From positions 9,347,338 through 9,411,337 of the forward strand of contig OZ024735.1 of assembly GCA_964016875.1 (NCBI GenBank): a DNA stretch of 64,000 bases, written 5' to 3'. This document shows positions 38,101-50,840 of this stretch, one piece after another; position 1 is the stretch's first letter; every line of letters begins with the position of its first letter. The DNA is from Fallopia convolvulus (Eukaryota; Streptophyta; Magnoliopsida; Caryophyllales; Polygonaceae). Position numbers and translations under genes: made by a program. Under the pieces are notes generated by a model. The model was not told the DNA's origin. It worked only from the letters and a program-made list of their open reading frames with translations, and ran no database searches.

Positions 38101-40815
38101 AGTTCTGGTACGAAAATCTTCGTACCATTTTACCTCAAACCTACACCCATTCCGAAAAAGCCCTAAACGGTTCAACGGTCAAATGTGTCTTTACAAAATG
38201 TTTTTCTTAGACCCCAACTAGCACATCCAAGACAAAAAAACCGGAAAAACTCGCAAAAGTTTTGGTACGAAAATCTTCGTACCATTCAGCCTTAAACCAA
38301 GACCCTTCCCGAAAATGCCCTAAACGGTTGTAAGGTCGAATGTGTCTTTACAAAAGGTATTCTTAGGCCCATGCTAGTGTATCCAAGCCAAAAAACGGAA
38401 AAAACTCGCAAAAGTTCTGCTACGAAAATCTTCGTACCATTCAACCTCAAACCAAGACCCTTCCCGAAAATGCCCTGAACGGTTGTACGGTCGAATGTGA
38501 ATTTACAAAAGGTTTTTCTTAGGCCCCAACTAGCACATCCAAGACAAAAAAACGGAAAAAACTCGCAAAAGTTCTGGTACTAAAATCTTCGTACCATTCA
38601 GCCTCAAACCAAGACCCTCTCCGAAAATGCCCTAAACGGTTGTACGGTCGAATGTGTCTTTACAAAATATTTTTCTAAGGACCCAACTAGCACATCCAGG
38701 CAAAAAAACGGAAAAAACTCGCAAAAGTTCTGGTACGAAAATCTTCGTACCATTCAACCTCAAACCAAGACCCTTCCCGAAAATGCCCTAAACGGTCGTA
38801 CGGTCGAATGTGATTTTACAAAAGGTTTTTCTTAGGCCCATGCTAGTCCATCCAAGCCAAAAAACGGAAAAAAACTCAAACAAGATCTGGTACGAAAATC
38901 TTCGTACCATTTAACCTCAAACCTACATCCATTCTAAAAATGTCATAAACGGTTCAATGGTCGAATGTGTCTTTACAAAATGTTTTTCTTAGACCCCAAC
39001 TAGCACATGCAAGACAAAAAACGGAAAAAACTCGCAAAAGTTCTGGTACGAAAATCTTCGTACCATTCAGCCTCAAACCAAGACCCTTCCCGAAAAGGCC
39101 CTAAACGGTTGTACGGTCGAATGTGTCTTTACACAATATTTTTCTAAGGCCCCAACTAGCATATCAAGGCAAAAAAACGGAAAAAACTCGCAAAAGTTCT
39201 GTTACGAAAATCTTCGTACCATTCAGCCTCAAACCAAGACCCTTCCCGAAAATGCCCTAAACGGTCGTACGGTCGAATATGTCTTTACAAATGGTTTTTC
39301 TTAGGCCCATGCCAGTCCATCAAAGCCAAAAAACGGAAAAAAAACTCGCAAAAGTTCTGATACGAAAATCTTCGTACCATTTTACCTCAAACCTACATCC
39401 ATTCCGAAAAAGCCATAAACGGTTCAACGGTCAAATGTGTCTTTACAAAATGTTTTTCTTAGACCCCAACTAGCACATCCAAGACAAAAAAAACGGAAAA
39501 ACTCGCAAAAGTTTTGGTACGAAAATCTTCGTACCATTCAGCCTTAAACCAAGACCCTTCCCGAAAATGCCCTAAACAGTTGTAAGGTCGAATGTGTCTT
39601 TACAAAAGGTATTTCTTAGGCCCATGCTAGTGTATCCAAGCCAAAAAATGAAAAAAACTCGCAAAAGTTCTGGTACGAAAATCTTCGTACCATTCAGCCT
39701 CAAACCAAGACCCTTCCCGAAAATGCCCTAAACAGTTGTACGGTTGAATGTGTCTTTACAAAATAATTTTCTTAGGCCCCAACTAGCACATCCAAGACAA
39801 AAAAGGAAAAAACTCGCAAAAGTTCTGCAACGAAAATCTTCGTACCATTCAGCCTCAAACCAAGACCCTTCCCGAAAATGCCCTAAACGGTTGTACGGTC
39901 GAATGTGTCTTTACAAAATAATTTTCTTAGGCCCCAACTAGCACATCCAAGACAAAAAAGGAAAAAACTCGCAAAAGTTCTGGTACGAAAATCTTCGTAC
40001 CATTCAGCCTCCAACCAAGATCCTTCCCGAAAATGCCCTAAACGGTTGTACGGTCGAATGTGTCTTTACAAAATAATTTTCTTACGCCCCAACTAGCACA
40101 TCCAAGACAAAAAACGGAAAAAACTCACAAAAGTTCTGGTACGAAAATCTTCGTACCATTCAGCCTTAAACCAAGACCCTTCCCGAAAATGCCCTAAACG
40201 GTTGTAAGGTCGAATGTGTCTTTACAAAACGTATTCTTAGGCCCATGCTAGTGTATCCAAGCCAAAAAACGGAAAAAACTCGCAAAAGTTCTGGTACGAA
40301 AATCTTCGTACCATTAAGCCTCAAACCAAGACCCTTCCCGAAAAGGCCCTAAACGGTTGTACGGTCGAATGTGTCTTTACACAATATTTTTCTAAGGCCC
40401 CAACTAGCACATCCAGGCAAAAAAACGGAAAAAACTCGCAAAAGTTCTGTTACGAAAATCTTCGTACCATTCAGCCTCAAACCAAGACCCTTCCCGAAAA
40501 TGCCCTAAACGGTCGTACGGTCGAATGTGTCTTTACAAATGGTTTTTCTTAGGCCCATGCCAGTCCATCAAAGCCAAAAAACGGAAAAAAAACTCGCAAA
40601 AGTTCTGGTACGAAAATCTTTGTACCATTTTACCTCAAACCTACACCCATTCCGAAAAAGCCATAAACGGTTCAACGGTCAAATGTGTCTTTACAAAATG
40701 TTTTTCTTAGACCCCAACTAGCACATCCAAGACAAAAAAACCGGAAAAACTCGCAAAAGTTTTGGTACGAAAATCTTCGTACCATTCAGCCTTAAACCAA
40801 GACCCTTCCCGAAAA
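35190..40815. repeat. 18-monomer tandem duplication, 2,813 bp, two copies
   Basis: The rare acgattgaaagg junction occurs at about 35200 and 38010, and landmarks 36466/39279, 37092/39905 and 37714/40527 are 2,813 bp apart. The two copies differ by one swapped monomer: at 36937 a B-left/A-right hybrid (cccatgctagcacatcc), at 39744 an E-type (acaaaataatt). They also differ by tcttaggcc versus tcttacgcc near 37267/40080. Part of the first copy (36466-37529) also repeats 34124-35187 at a 2,342-bp (15-mer) offset. Confidence 0.8.
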
Positions 40816-42400
40816 TGCCCTAAACAGTTGTAAGGTCGAATGTGTCTTTACAAAAGGTATTTCTTAGGCCCATGCTAGTGTATCCAAGCCAAAAAATGAA
40901 AAAAACTCGCAAAAGTTCTGGTACGAAAATCTTCGTACCATTCAGCCTCAAACCAAGACCCTTCCCGAAAATGCCCTAAACGGTTGTACGGTTGAATGTG
41001 TCTTTACAAAATAATTTTCTTAGGCCCCAACTAGCACATCCAAGACAAAAAAGGAAAAAACTCGCAAAAGTTCTGCAACGAAAATCTTCGTACCATTCAG
41101 CCTCAAACCAAGACCCTTCCCGAAAATGCCCTAAACGGTTGTACGGTCGAATGTGTCTTTACAAAATAATTTTCTTAGGCCCCAACTAGCACATCCAAGA
41201 CAAAAAAGGAAAAAACTCGCAAAAGTTCTGGTACGAAAATCTTCGTACCATTCAGCCTCAAACCAAGACCCTTCCCGAAAATGCCCTAAACGGTTGTACG
41301 GTGGAATGTGTCTTTACAAAATGTTTTTCTTAGGCCCCAACTAGCACATCCAAGACAAAAAAAGGAAAAAACTCGCAAAAGTTCTGGTACTCAAATCTTC
41401 GTACCATTCAGCCTCAAACCAAGACCCTCTCCGAAAATGCCCTAAACGGTTGTACGGTCGAATGTGTCTTTACAAAATATTTTTCTAAGGCCCCAACTAG
41501 CACATCCAGGCAAAAAAACGGAAAAAACTCGCAAAAGTTCTGGTACGAAAATCTTCGTACCATTCAGCCTCAAACCAAGACCCTTCCCGAAAATGCCCTA
41601 AACGGTCGTACGGTCAAATGTGTTTTTACAAAAGATTTTTCTTAGGCCCATGCTAGTCCATCCAAGCCAAAAAACGGAAAAAAACTCAAACAAGATCTGG
41701 TACGAAAATCTTCGTACCATTTAACCTCAAACCTACATCCATTCTAAAAATGCCATAAACGGTTCAATGGTCGAATGTGTCTTTACAAAATGTTTTTCTT
41801 AGACCTCAACTAGCACATCCAAGACAAAAAACGGAAAAAACTCGCAAAAGTTCTGGTACGAAAATCTTCGTACCTTTCAGCTTCAAACCAAGACCCTTCC
41901 CGAAAATGCCCTAAACGGTTGTACGGTCGAATGTGTCTTTACAAAATAATTTTCTTAGGCCCCAACTAGCACATCCAAGACAAAAAACGGAAAAAACTCG
42001 CAAAAGTTCTGGTACGAAAATCTTCGTACCATTCAGCCTTAAACCAAGACCCTTCCCGAAAATGCCCTAAACGGTTGTACGGTCGAATGTGTCTTTACAA
42101 AATAATTTTCTTAGGCCCCAACTAGCACATCCAAGACAAAAAACGGAAAAAACTCGCAAAAGTTCTGGTACGAAAATCTTCGTACCATTCAGCCTTAAAC
42201 CAAGACCCTTCCCGAAAATGCCCTAAACGGTTGTAAGGTCGAATGTGTCTTTACAAAATAATTTTCTTAGGCCCCAACTAGCACATCCAAGACAAAAAAC
42301 GGAAAAAACTCGCAAAAGTTCTGGTACGAAAATCTTCGTACCATTCAGCCTCAAACCAAGACCCTTCCCGAAAATGCCCTAAACGGTCGTACGGTCGAAT
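40816..42400. repeat. Satellite block containing a chimeric recombination monomer
   Basis: 41153-41840 follows 24904-25590 and 32246-32930. In the monomer 41769-41924 the left half matches that series, while the right half (cttcgtacctttcagcttcaaacc) matches the monomer near 26400 or 33745. Several monomers are lost at the join. One extra E-type monomer lies near 42080 relative to the copy at 45680-45995. Confidence 0.75.
41769..41924. repeat. Chimeric monomer at a recombination junction
   Basis: The left part matches the monomer series at 25510-25620, with tcttagacctcaactag. The right part has the acctttcagcttcaaacc signature of a different monomer (near 26410). The switch lies within or next to the dyad, between ggtacgaaaatc and cagcttc. 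Confidence 0.75.
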
Positions 42401-45400
42401 ATGTCTTTACAAATGGTTTTTCTTAGGCCCATGCCAGTCCATCAAAGCCAAAAAACGGAAAAAAAACTCGCAAAAGTTCTGATACGAAAATCTTCGTACC
42501 ATTTTACCTCAAACCTACATCCATTCCGAAAAAGCCATAAACGGTTCAACGGTCAAATGTGTCTTTACAAAATGTTTTTCTTAGACCCCAACTAGCACAT
42601 CCAAGACAAAAAAACCGGAAAAACTCGCAAAAGTTTTGGTACGAAAATCTTCGTACCATTCAGCCTTAAACCAAGACCCTTCCCGAAAATGTCCTAAACA
42701 GTTGTAAGGTCGAATGTGTCTTTACAAAAGGTATTTCTTAGGCCCATGCTAGTGTATCCAAGCCAAAAAATGAAAAAAACTCGCAAAAGTTCTGGTACGA
42801 AAATCTTCGTACCATTCAGCCTCAAACCAAGACCCTTCCCGAAAATGCCCTAAACGGTTGTACGGTTGAATGTGTCTTTACAAAATAATTTTCTTAGGCC
42901 CCAACTAGCACATCCAAGACAAAAAAGGAAAAAACTCGCAAAAGTTCTGCAACGAAAATCTTCGTACCATTCAGCCTCAAACCAAGACCCTTCCCGAAAA
43001 TGCCCTAAACGGTTGTACGGTCGAATGTGTCTTTACAAAATAATTTTCTTAGGCCCCAACTAGCACATCCAAGACAAAAAAGGAAAAAACTCGCAAAAGT
43101 TCTGGTACGAAAATCTTCGTACCATTCAGCCTCCAACCAAGATCCTTCCCGAAAATGCCCTAAACGGTTGTACGGTCGAATGTGTCTTTACAAAATAATT
43201 TTCTTAGGCCCCAACTAGCACATCCAAGACAAAAAACGGAAAAAACTCACAAAAGTTCTGGTACGAAAATCTTCGTAGCATTCAGCCTTAAACCAAGACC
43301 CTTCCCGAAAATGCCCTAAACGGTTGTAAGGTCGAATGTGTCTTTACAAAAGGTATTCTTAGGCCCATGCTAGTGTATCCAAGCCAAAAAACGGAAAAAA
43401 CTCGCAAAAGTTCTGGTACGAAAATCTTCGTACCATTCAGCCTCAAACCAAGACCCTTCCCGAAAAGGCCCTAAACGGTTGTACGGTCGAATGTGTCTTT
43501 ACACAATATTTTTCTAAGGCCCCAACTAGCACATCCAGGCAAAAAAACGGAAAAAACTCGCAAAAGTTCTGTTACGAAAATCTTCGTACCATTCAGCCTC
43601 AAACCAAGACCCTTCCCGAAAATGCCCTAAACGGTCGTACGATCGAATGTGTCTTTACAAATGGTTTTTCTTAGGCCCATGCCAGTCCATCAAAGCCAAA
43701 AAACGGAAAAAAAACTCGCAAAAGTTCTGGTACGAAAATCTTTGTACCATTTTACCTCAAACCTACATCCATTCCGAAAAAGCCATAAACGGTTCAACGG
43801 TCAAATGTGTCTTTACAAAATGTTTTTCTTAGACCCCAACTAGCACATCCAAGACAAAAAAACCGGAAAAACTCGCAAAAGTTTTGGTACGAAAATCTTC
43901 GTACCATTCAGCCTTAAACCAAGACCCTTCCCGAAAATGCCCTAAACGGTTGTACGGTTGAATGAGTCTTTACAAAATAATTTTCTTAGGCCCCAACTAG
44001 CACATCCAAGACAAAAAAGGAAAAAACTCGCAAAAGTTCTGCAACGAAAATCTTCGTACCATTCAGCCTCAAACCAAGACCCTTCCCGAAAATGCCCTAA
44101 ACGGTTGTACGGTCGAATGTGTCTTTACAAAATAATTTTCTTAGGCCCCAACTAGCACATCCAAGACAAAAAAGGAAAAAACTCGCAAAAGTTCTGGTAC
44201 GAAAATCTTCGTACCATTCAGCCTCAAACCAAGACCCTTCCCGAAAATACCCTAAACGGTTGTACGGTGGAATGTGTCTTTACAAAATGTTTTTCTTAGG
44301 CCCCAACTAGCACATCCAAGACAAAAAAAGGAAAAAACTCGCAAAAGTTCTGGTACTCAAATCTTCGTACCATTCAGCCTCAAACCAAGACCCTCTCCGA
44401 AAATGCCCTAAACGGTTGTACGGTCGAATGTGTCTTTACAAAATATTTTTCTAAGGCCCCAACTAGCACATCCAGGCAAAAAAACGGAAAAAACTCGCAA
44501 AAGTTCTCGTACGAAAATCTTCGTACCATTCAGCCTCAAACCAAGACCCTTCCCGAAAATGCCCTAAACGGTCGTACGGTCAAATGTGTTTTTACAAAAG
44601 ATTTTTCTTAGGCCCATGCTAGTCCATCCAAGCCAAAAAACGGAAAAAAACTCAAACAAGATCTGGTACGAAAATCTTCGTACCATTTAACCTCAAACCT
44701 ACATCCATTCTAAAAATGCCATAAACGGTTCAATGGTCGAATGTGTCTTTACAAAATGTTTTTCTTAGACCTCAACTAGCACATCCAAGACAAAAAACGG
44801 AAAAAACTCGCAAAAGTTCTGGTACGAAAATCTTCGTACCATTCAGCCTCAAACCAAGACCCTTCCCGAAAAGGCCCTAAACGATTGTACGGTCGAATGT
44901 GTCTTTACAAAATAATTTTCTTAGGCCCCAACTAGCACATCCAAGACAAAAAACGGAAAAAACTCGCAAAAGTTCTGGTACGAAAATCTTCGTACCATTC
45001 AGCCTTAAACCAAGACCCTTCCCGAAAATGCCCTAAATGGACGTACGGTCGAATTTGTCTTTACAAAAGGTTTTTCTTAGGCCCATGCTAGTCCATCAAA
45101 GCCAAAAAACGGAAAAAAAAACTCGCAAAAGTTCTGGTACGAAAATCTTCGTACCATTTTACCTCAAACCTACATCCATTCCGAAAAAGCCATAAACGGT
45201 TCAACGGTCAAATGTGTCTTTACAAAATGTTTTTCTCAGACCCCAACTAGCACATCCAAGACAAAAAAAACGGAAAAACTCGCAAAAGTTCTGGTACGAA
45301 AATCTTCGTACCATTCAGCCTTAAACCAAGACCCTTCCCGAAAATGCCCTAAACGGTTGTAAGGTCGAATGTGTCTTTACAAAAGGTATTTCTTAGGCCC

Positions 45401-47530
45401 ATGCTAGTGTATCCAAGCCAAAAAATGGAAAAAACTCGCAAAAGTTCTGGTACGAAAATCTTCGTACCATTTTACCTCAAACCTACATCCATTCCGAAAA
45501 AGCCATAAACGGTTCAACGGTCAAATGTGTCTTTACAAAATGTTTTTCTTAGACCCCAACTAACACATCCAAGACAAAAAAAACGGAAAAACTCGCAAAA
45601 GTTCTGCTACCAAAATCTTCGTACCTTTCAGCTTCAAACCAAGACCCTTCCCGAAAATGCCCTAAACGGTTGTACGGTCGAATGTGTCTTTACAAAATAA
45701 TTTTCTTAGGCCCCAACTAGCACATCCAAGACAAAAAACGGAAAAAACTCGCAAAAGTTCTGGTACGAAAATCTTCGTACCATTCAGCCTTAAACCAAGA
45801 CCCTTCCCGAAAATGCCCTAAACGGTTGTAAGGTCGAATGTGTCTTTACAAAATAATTTTCTTAGGCCCCAACTAGCACATCCAAGACAAAAAACGGAAA
45901 AAACTCGCAAAAGTTCTGGTACGAAAATCTTCGTACCATTCAGCCTCAAACCAAGACCCTTCCCGAAAATGCCCTAAACGGTCGTACGGTCGAATATGTC
46001 TTTACAAATGGTTTTTCTTAGGCCCATGCCAGTCCATCAAAGCCAAAAAACGGAAAAAAAACTCGCAAAAGTTCTGATACGAAAATCTTCGTACCATTTT
46101 ACCTCAAACCTACATCCATTCCGAAAAAGCCATAAACGGTTCAACGGTCAAATGTGTCTTTACAAAATGTTTTTCTTAGACCCCAACTAGCACATCCAAG
46201 ACAAAAAAACCGGAAAAACTCGCAAAAGTTTTGGTACGAAAATCTTCGTACCATTCAGCCTTAAACCAAGACCCTTCCCGAAAATGCCCTAAACAGTTGT
46301 AAGGTCGAATGTGTCTTTACAAAAGGTATTTCTTAGGCCCATGCTAGTGTATCCAAGCCAAAAAATGAAAAAAACTCGCAAAAGTTCTGGTACGAAAATC
46401 TTCGTACCATTCAGCCTCAAACCAAGACCCTTCCCGAAAATGCCCTAAACGGTTGTACGGTTGAATGTGTCTTTACAAAATAATTTTCTTAGGCCCCAAC
46501 TAGCACATCCAAGACAAAAAAGGAAAAAACTCGCAAAAGTTCTGCAACGAAAATCTTCGTACCATTCTGCCTCAAACCAAGACCCTTCCCGAAAATGCCC
46601 TAAACGGTTGTACGGTCGAATGTGTCTTTACAAAATAATTTTCTTAGGCCCCAACTAGCACATCCAAGACAAAAAAGGAAAAAACTCGCAAAAGTTCTGG
46701 TACGAAAATCTTCGTACCATTCAGCCTCCAACCAAGATCCTTCCCGAAAATGCCCTAAACGGTTGTACGGTCGAATGTGTCTTTACAAAATAATTTTCTT
46801 AGGCCCCAACTAGCACATCCTAGACAAAAAACGGAAAAAACTCACAAAAGTTCTGGTACGAAAATCTTCGTAGCATTCAGCCTTAAACCAAGACCCTTCC
46901 CGAAAATGCCCTAAACGGTTGTAAGGTCGAATGTGTCTTTACAAAAGGTATTCTTAGGCCCATGCTAGTGTATCCAAGCCAAAAAACGGAAAAAACTCGC
47001 AAAAGTTCTGGTACGAAAATCTTCGTACCATTAAGCCTCAAACCAAGACCCTTCCCGAAAAGGCCCTAAACGGTTGTACGGTCGAATGTGTCTTTACACA
47101 ATATTTTTCTAAGGCCCCAACTAGCACATCCAGGCAAAAAAACGGAAAAAACTCGCAAAAGTTCTGTTACGAAAATCTTCGTACCATTCAGCCTCAAACC
47201 AAGACCCTTCCCGAAAATGCCCTAAACGGTCGTACGATCGAATGTGTCTTTACAAATGGTTTTTCTTAGGCCCATGCCAGTCCATCAAAGCCAAAAAACG
47301 GAAAAAAAACTCGCAAAAGTTCTGGTACGAAAATCTTTGTACCATTTTACCTCAAACCTACATCCATTCCGAAAAAGCCATAAACGGTTCAACGGTCAAA
47401 TGTGTCTTTACAAAATGTTTTTCTTAGACCCCAACTAGCACATCCAAGACAAAAAAACCGGAAAAACTCGCAAAAGTTTTGGTACGAAAATCTTCGTACC
47501 ATTCAGCCTTAAACCAAGACCCTTCCCGAA
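42401..47530. repeat. 23-monomer tandem duplication, 3,595 bp, with internal 7-mer repeat
   Basis: Landmarks 42401/45996, 42866/46461, 43027/46622 and 43649/47244 are 3,595 bp apart. Inside the first copy, 42866/43958 and 43027/44119 are 1,092 bp apart (seven monomers). The middle part (44119-46190) follows 32246-34318 at an offset of about 11,873 bp. The cttcgtagcattc marker of the 12-mer HOR is also present (about 43271 and 46866), linking this block to that HOR. Confidence 0.8.
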
Positions 47531-50500
47531 AATGCCCTAAACGATTGAAAGGTCGAATGTGTCTTTACAAAAGGTATTTCTTAGGCCCATGCTAGTGTAT
47601 CCAAGCCAAAAAATGAAAAAAACTCGCAAAAGTTCTGGTACGAAAATCTTCGTACCATTTTACCTCAAACCTACACCCATTCCGAAAAAGCCCTAAACGG
47701 TTCAACGGTCAAATGTGTCTTTACAAAATGTTTTTCTTAGGCCCCAACTAGCACATCCAAGACAAAAAAACGGAAAAAACTCGCAAAAGTTCTGCAACGA
47801 AAATCTTCGTACCATTCAGCCTCAAACCAAGACCCTTCCCGAAAATGCCCTAAACGGTTGTACGGTCGAATGTGTCTTTACAAAATAATTTTCTTAGGCC
47901 CCAACTAGCACATCCATGATAAAAAAGGAAAAAACTCGCAAAAGTTCTGGTACGAAAATCTTCGTACCATTCAGCCTCAAACCAAGACCCTTCCCGAAAA
48001 TGCCCTAAACGGTTGTACGGTGGAATGTGTCTTTACAAAATGTTTTTCCTAGGCCCCAACTAGCACATCCAAGACAACAAAAGGAAAAAACTCGCAAAAG
48101 TTCTGGTACTCAAATCTTCGTACCATTCAGCCTCAAACCAAGACCCTCTCCGAAAATGCCCTAAACGGTTGTACGGTCGAATGTGTCTTTACAAAATATT
48201 TTTCTAAGGCCCCAACTAGCACATCCAGGCAAAAAAACGGAAAAAACTCGCAAAAGTTCTGGTACGAAAATCTTCGTACCATTCAGCCTCAAACCAAGAC
48301 CCTTCCCGAAAATGCCCTAAACGGTCGTACGGTCAAATGTGTTTTTACAAAAGATTTTTCTTAGGCCCATGCTAGTCCATCCAAGCCAAAAAACGGAAAA
48401 AAACTCAAACAAGATCTGGTACGAAAATCTTCGTACCATTTAACCTCAAACCTACATCCATTCTAAAAATGCCATAAACGGTTCAATGGTCGAATGTGTC
48501 TTTACAAAATGTTTTTCTTAGACCTCAACTAGCACATCCAAGACAAAAAACGGAAAAAACTCGCAAAAGTTCTGGTACGAAAATCTTCGTACCATTCAGC
48601 CTTAAACCAAGACCCTTCCCGAAAATGCCCTAAACGGTTGTAAGGTCGAATGTGTCTTTACAAAAGGTATTTCTTAGGCCCATGCTAGTGTATCCAAGCC
48701 AAAAAATGGAAAAAACTCGCAAAAGTTCTGGTACAAAAATCTTCGTACCATTTTACCTCAAACCTACATCCATTCCGAAAAAGCCATAAACGGTTCAACG
48801 GTCAAATGTGTCTTTACAAAATGTTTTTCTTAGACCCCAACTAACACATCCAAGACAAAAAAAACGGAAAAACTCGCAAAAGTTCTGCTACCAAAATCTT
48901 CGTACCTTTCAACTTCAAACCAAGACCCTTCCCGAAAATGCCCTAAACGGTTGTACGGTCGAATGTGTCTTTACAAAATAATTTTCTTAGGCCCCAACTA
49001 GCACATCCAAGAAAAAAAACGGAAAAAACTCGCAAAAGTTCTGGTACGAAAATCTTCGTACCATTCAGCCTTAAACCAACACCCTTCCCGAAAATGCCCT
49101 AAACGGTTGTAAGGTCGAATGTGTCTTTACAAAAGGTATTCTTAGGCCCATTTTAGTGTATCCAAGCCAAAAAACGGAAAAAACTCGCAAAAGTTTTGGT
49201 ACGAAAATCTTCGTACCATTCAGCCTCAAACCAAGACCCTTCCCGAAAATGCCCTAAACGGTTGTACGGTTGAATGTGTCTTTACAAAATAATTTTCTTA
49301 GGCCCCAACTAGCACATCCAAGACAAAAAAGGAAAAAAATCGCAAAAGTTCTGCAACGAAAATCTTCGTACCATTCAGCCTCAAACCAAGACCCTTCCCG
49401 AAAATGCCCTAAACAGTTGTACGGTCGAATGTGTCTTTACAAAATAATTTTCTTAGGCCCCAACTAGCACATCCATGACAAAAAAGGAAAAAACTCGCAA
49501 AAGTTCTGGTACGAAAATCTTCGTACCATTCAGCCTCCAACCAAGATCCTTCCCGAAAATGCCCTAAACGGTTGTACGGTCGAATGTGTCTTTACAAAAT
49601 AATTTTCTTAGGCCCCAACTAGCACATCCAAGACAAAAAACGGAAAAAACTCACAAAAGTTCTGGTACGAAAATCTTCGTACCATTCAGCCTTAAACCAA
49701 GACCCTTCCCGAAAATGCCCTAAACGGTTGTAAGGTCGAATGTGTCTTTACAAAAGGTATTCTTAGGCCCATGCTAGTGTATCCAAGCCAAAAAACGGAA
49801 AAAACTCGCAAAAGTTCTGGTACGAAAATCTTCGTACCATTCAGCCTCAAACCAAGACCCTTCCCGAAAAGGCCCTAAACGGTTGTACGGTCGAATGTGT
49901 CTTTACACAATATTTTTCTAAGGCCCCAACTAGCACATCCAGGCAAAAAAACGGAAAAAACTCGCAAAAGTTCTGTTACGAAAATCTTCGTACCATTCAG
50001 CCTCAAACCAAGACCCTTCCCGAAAATGCCCTAAACGGTCGTACGGTCGAATGTGTCTTTACAAATGGTTTTTCTTAGGCCCATGCCAGTCCATCAAAGC
50101 CAAAAAACGGAAAAAAAACTCGCAAAAGTTCTGGTACGAAAATCTTTGTACCATTTTACCTCAAACCTACATCCATTCCGAAAAAGCCATAAACGGTTCA
50201 ACGGTCAAATGTGTCTTTACAAAATGTTTTTCTTAGACCCCAACTAGCACATCCAGGCAAAAAAACGGAAAAAACTCGCAAAAGTTCTGGTACGAAAATC
50301 TTCGTACCATTCAGCCTCAAACCAAGACCCTTCCCGAAAATGCCCTAAACGGTTGTACGGTGGAATGTGTCTTTACAAAATAATTTTCTTAGGCCCCAAC
50401 TAGCACATCCAAGACAAAAAAGGAAAAAACTCGCAAAAGTTCTGCAACGAAAATCTTCGTACCATTCAGCCTCAAACCAAGACCCTTCCCGAAAATGCCC

Positions 50501-50840
50501 TAAACGGTTGTACGGTCGAATGTGTCTTTACAAAATAATTTTCTTAGGCCCCAACTAGCACATCCAAGACAAAAAAGGGAAAAAACTCACAAAAGTTCTG
50601 GTACGAAAATCTTCGTACCATTCAGCCTTAAACCAAGACCCTTCCCGAAAATGCCCTAAACGGTTGTAAGGTCGAATGTGTCTTTACAAAAGGTATTCTT
50701 AGGCCCATGCTAGTGTATCCAAGCCAAAAAACGGAAAAAACTCGCAAAAGTTCTGGTACGAAAATCTTCGTACCATTCAGCCTCAAACCAAGACCCTTCC
50801 CGAAAAGGCCCTAAACGGTTGTACGGTCGAATGTGTCTTT
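47531..50840. repeat. Mixed satellite block between HOR domains
   Basis: About 21 monomers related to earlier segments (47700-48540 resembles 24680-25560) but with more private variants: cccattttagtgtatcc near 49150, ccatgataaaaaagg near 47915, aaaaaatcgc near 49335 and accaacaccc near 49076. A jump at about 48600 joins an A-type left part to a gccttaaacc right part. No period above one monomer repeats cleanly. It separates the long-period domains on the left from the pentamer domain on the right. Confidence 0.7.
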
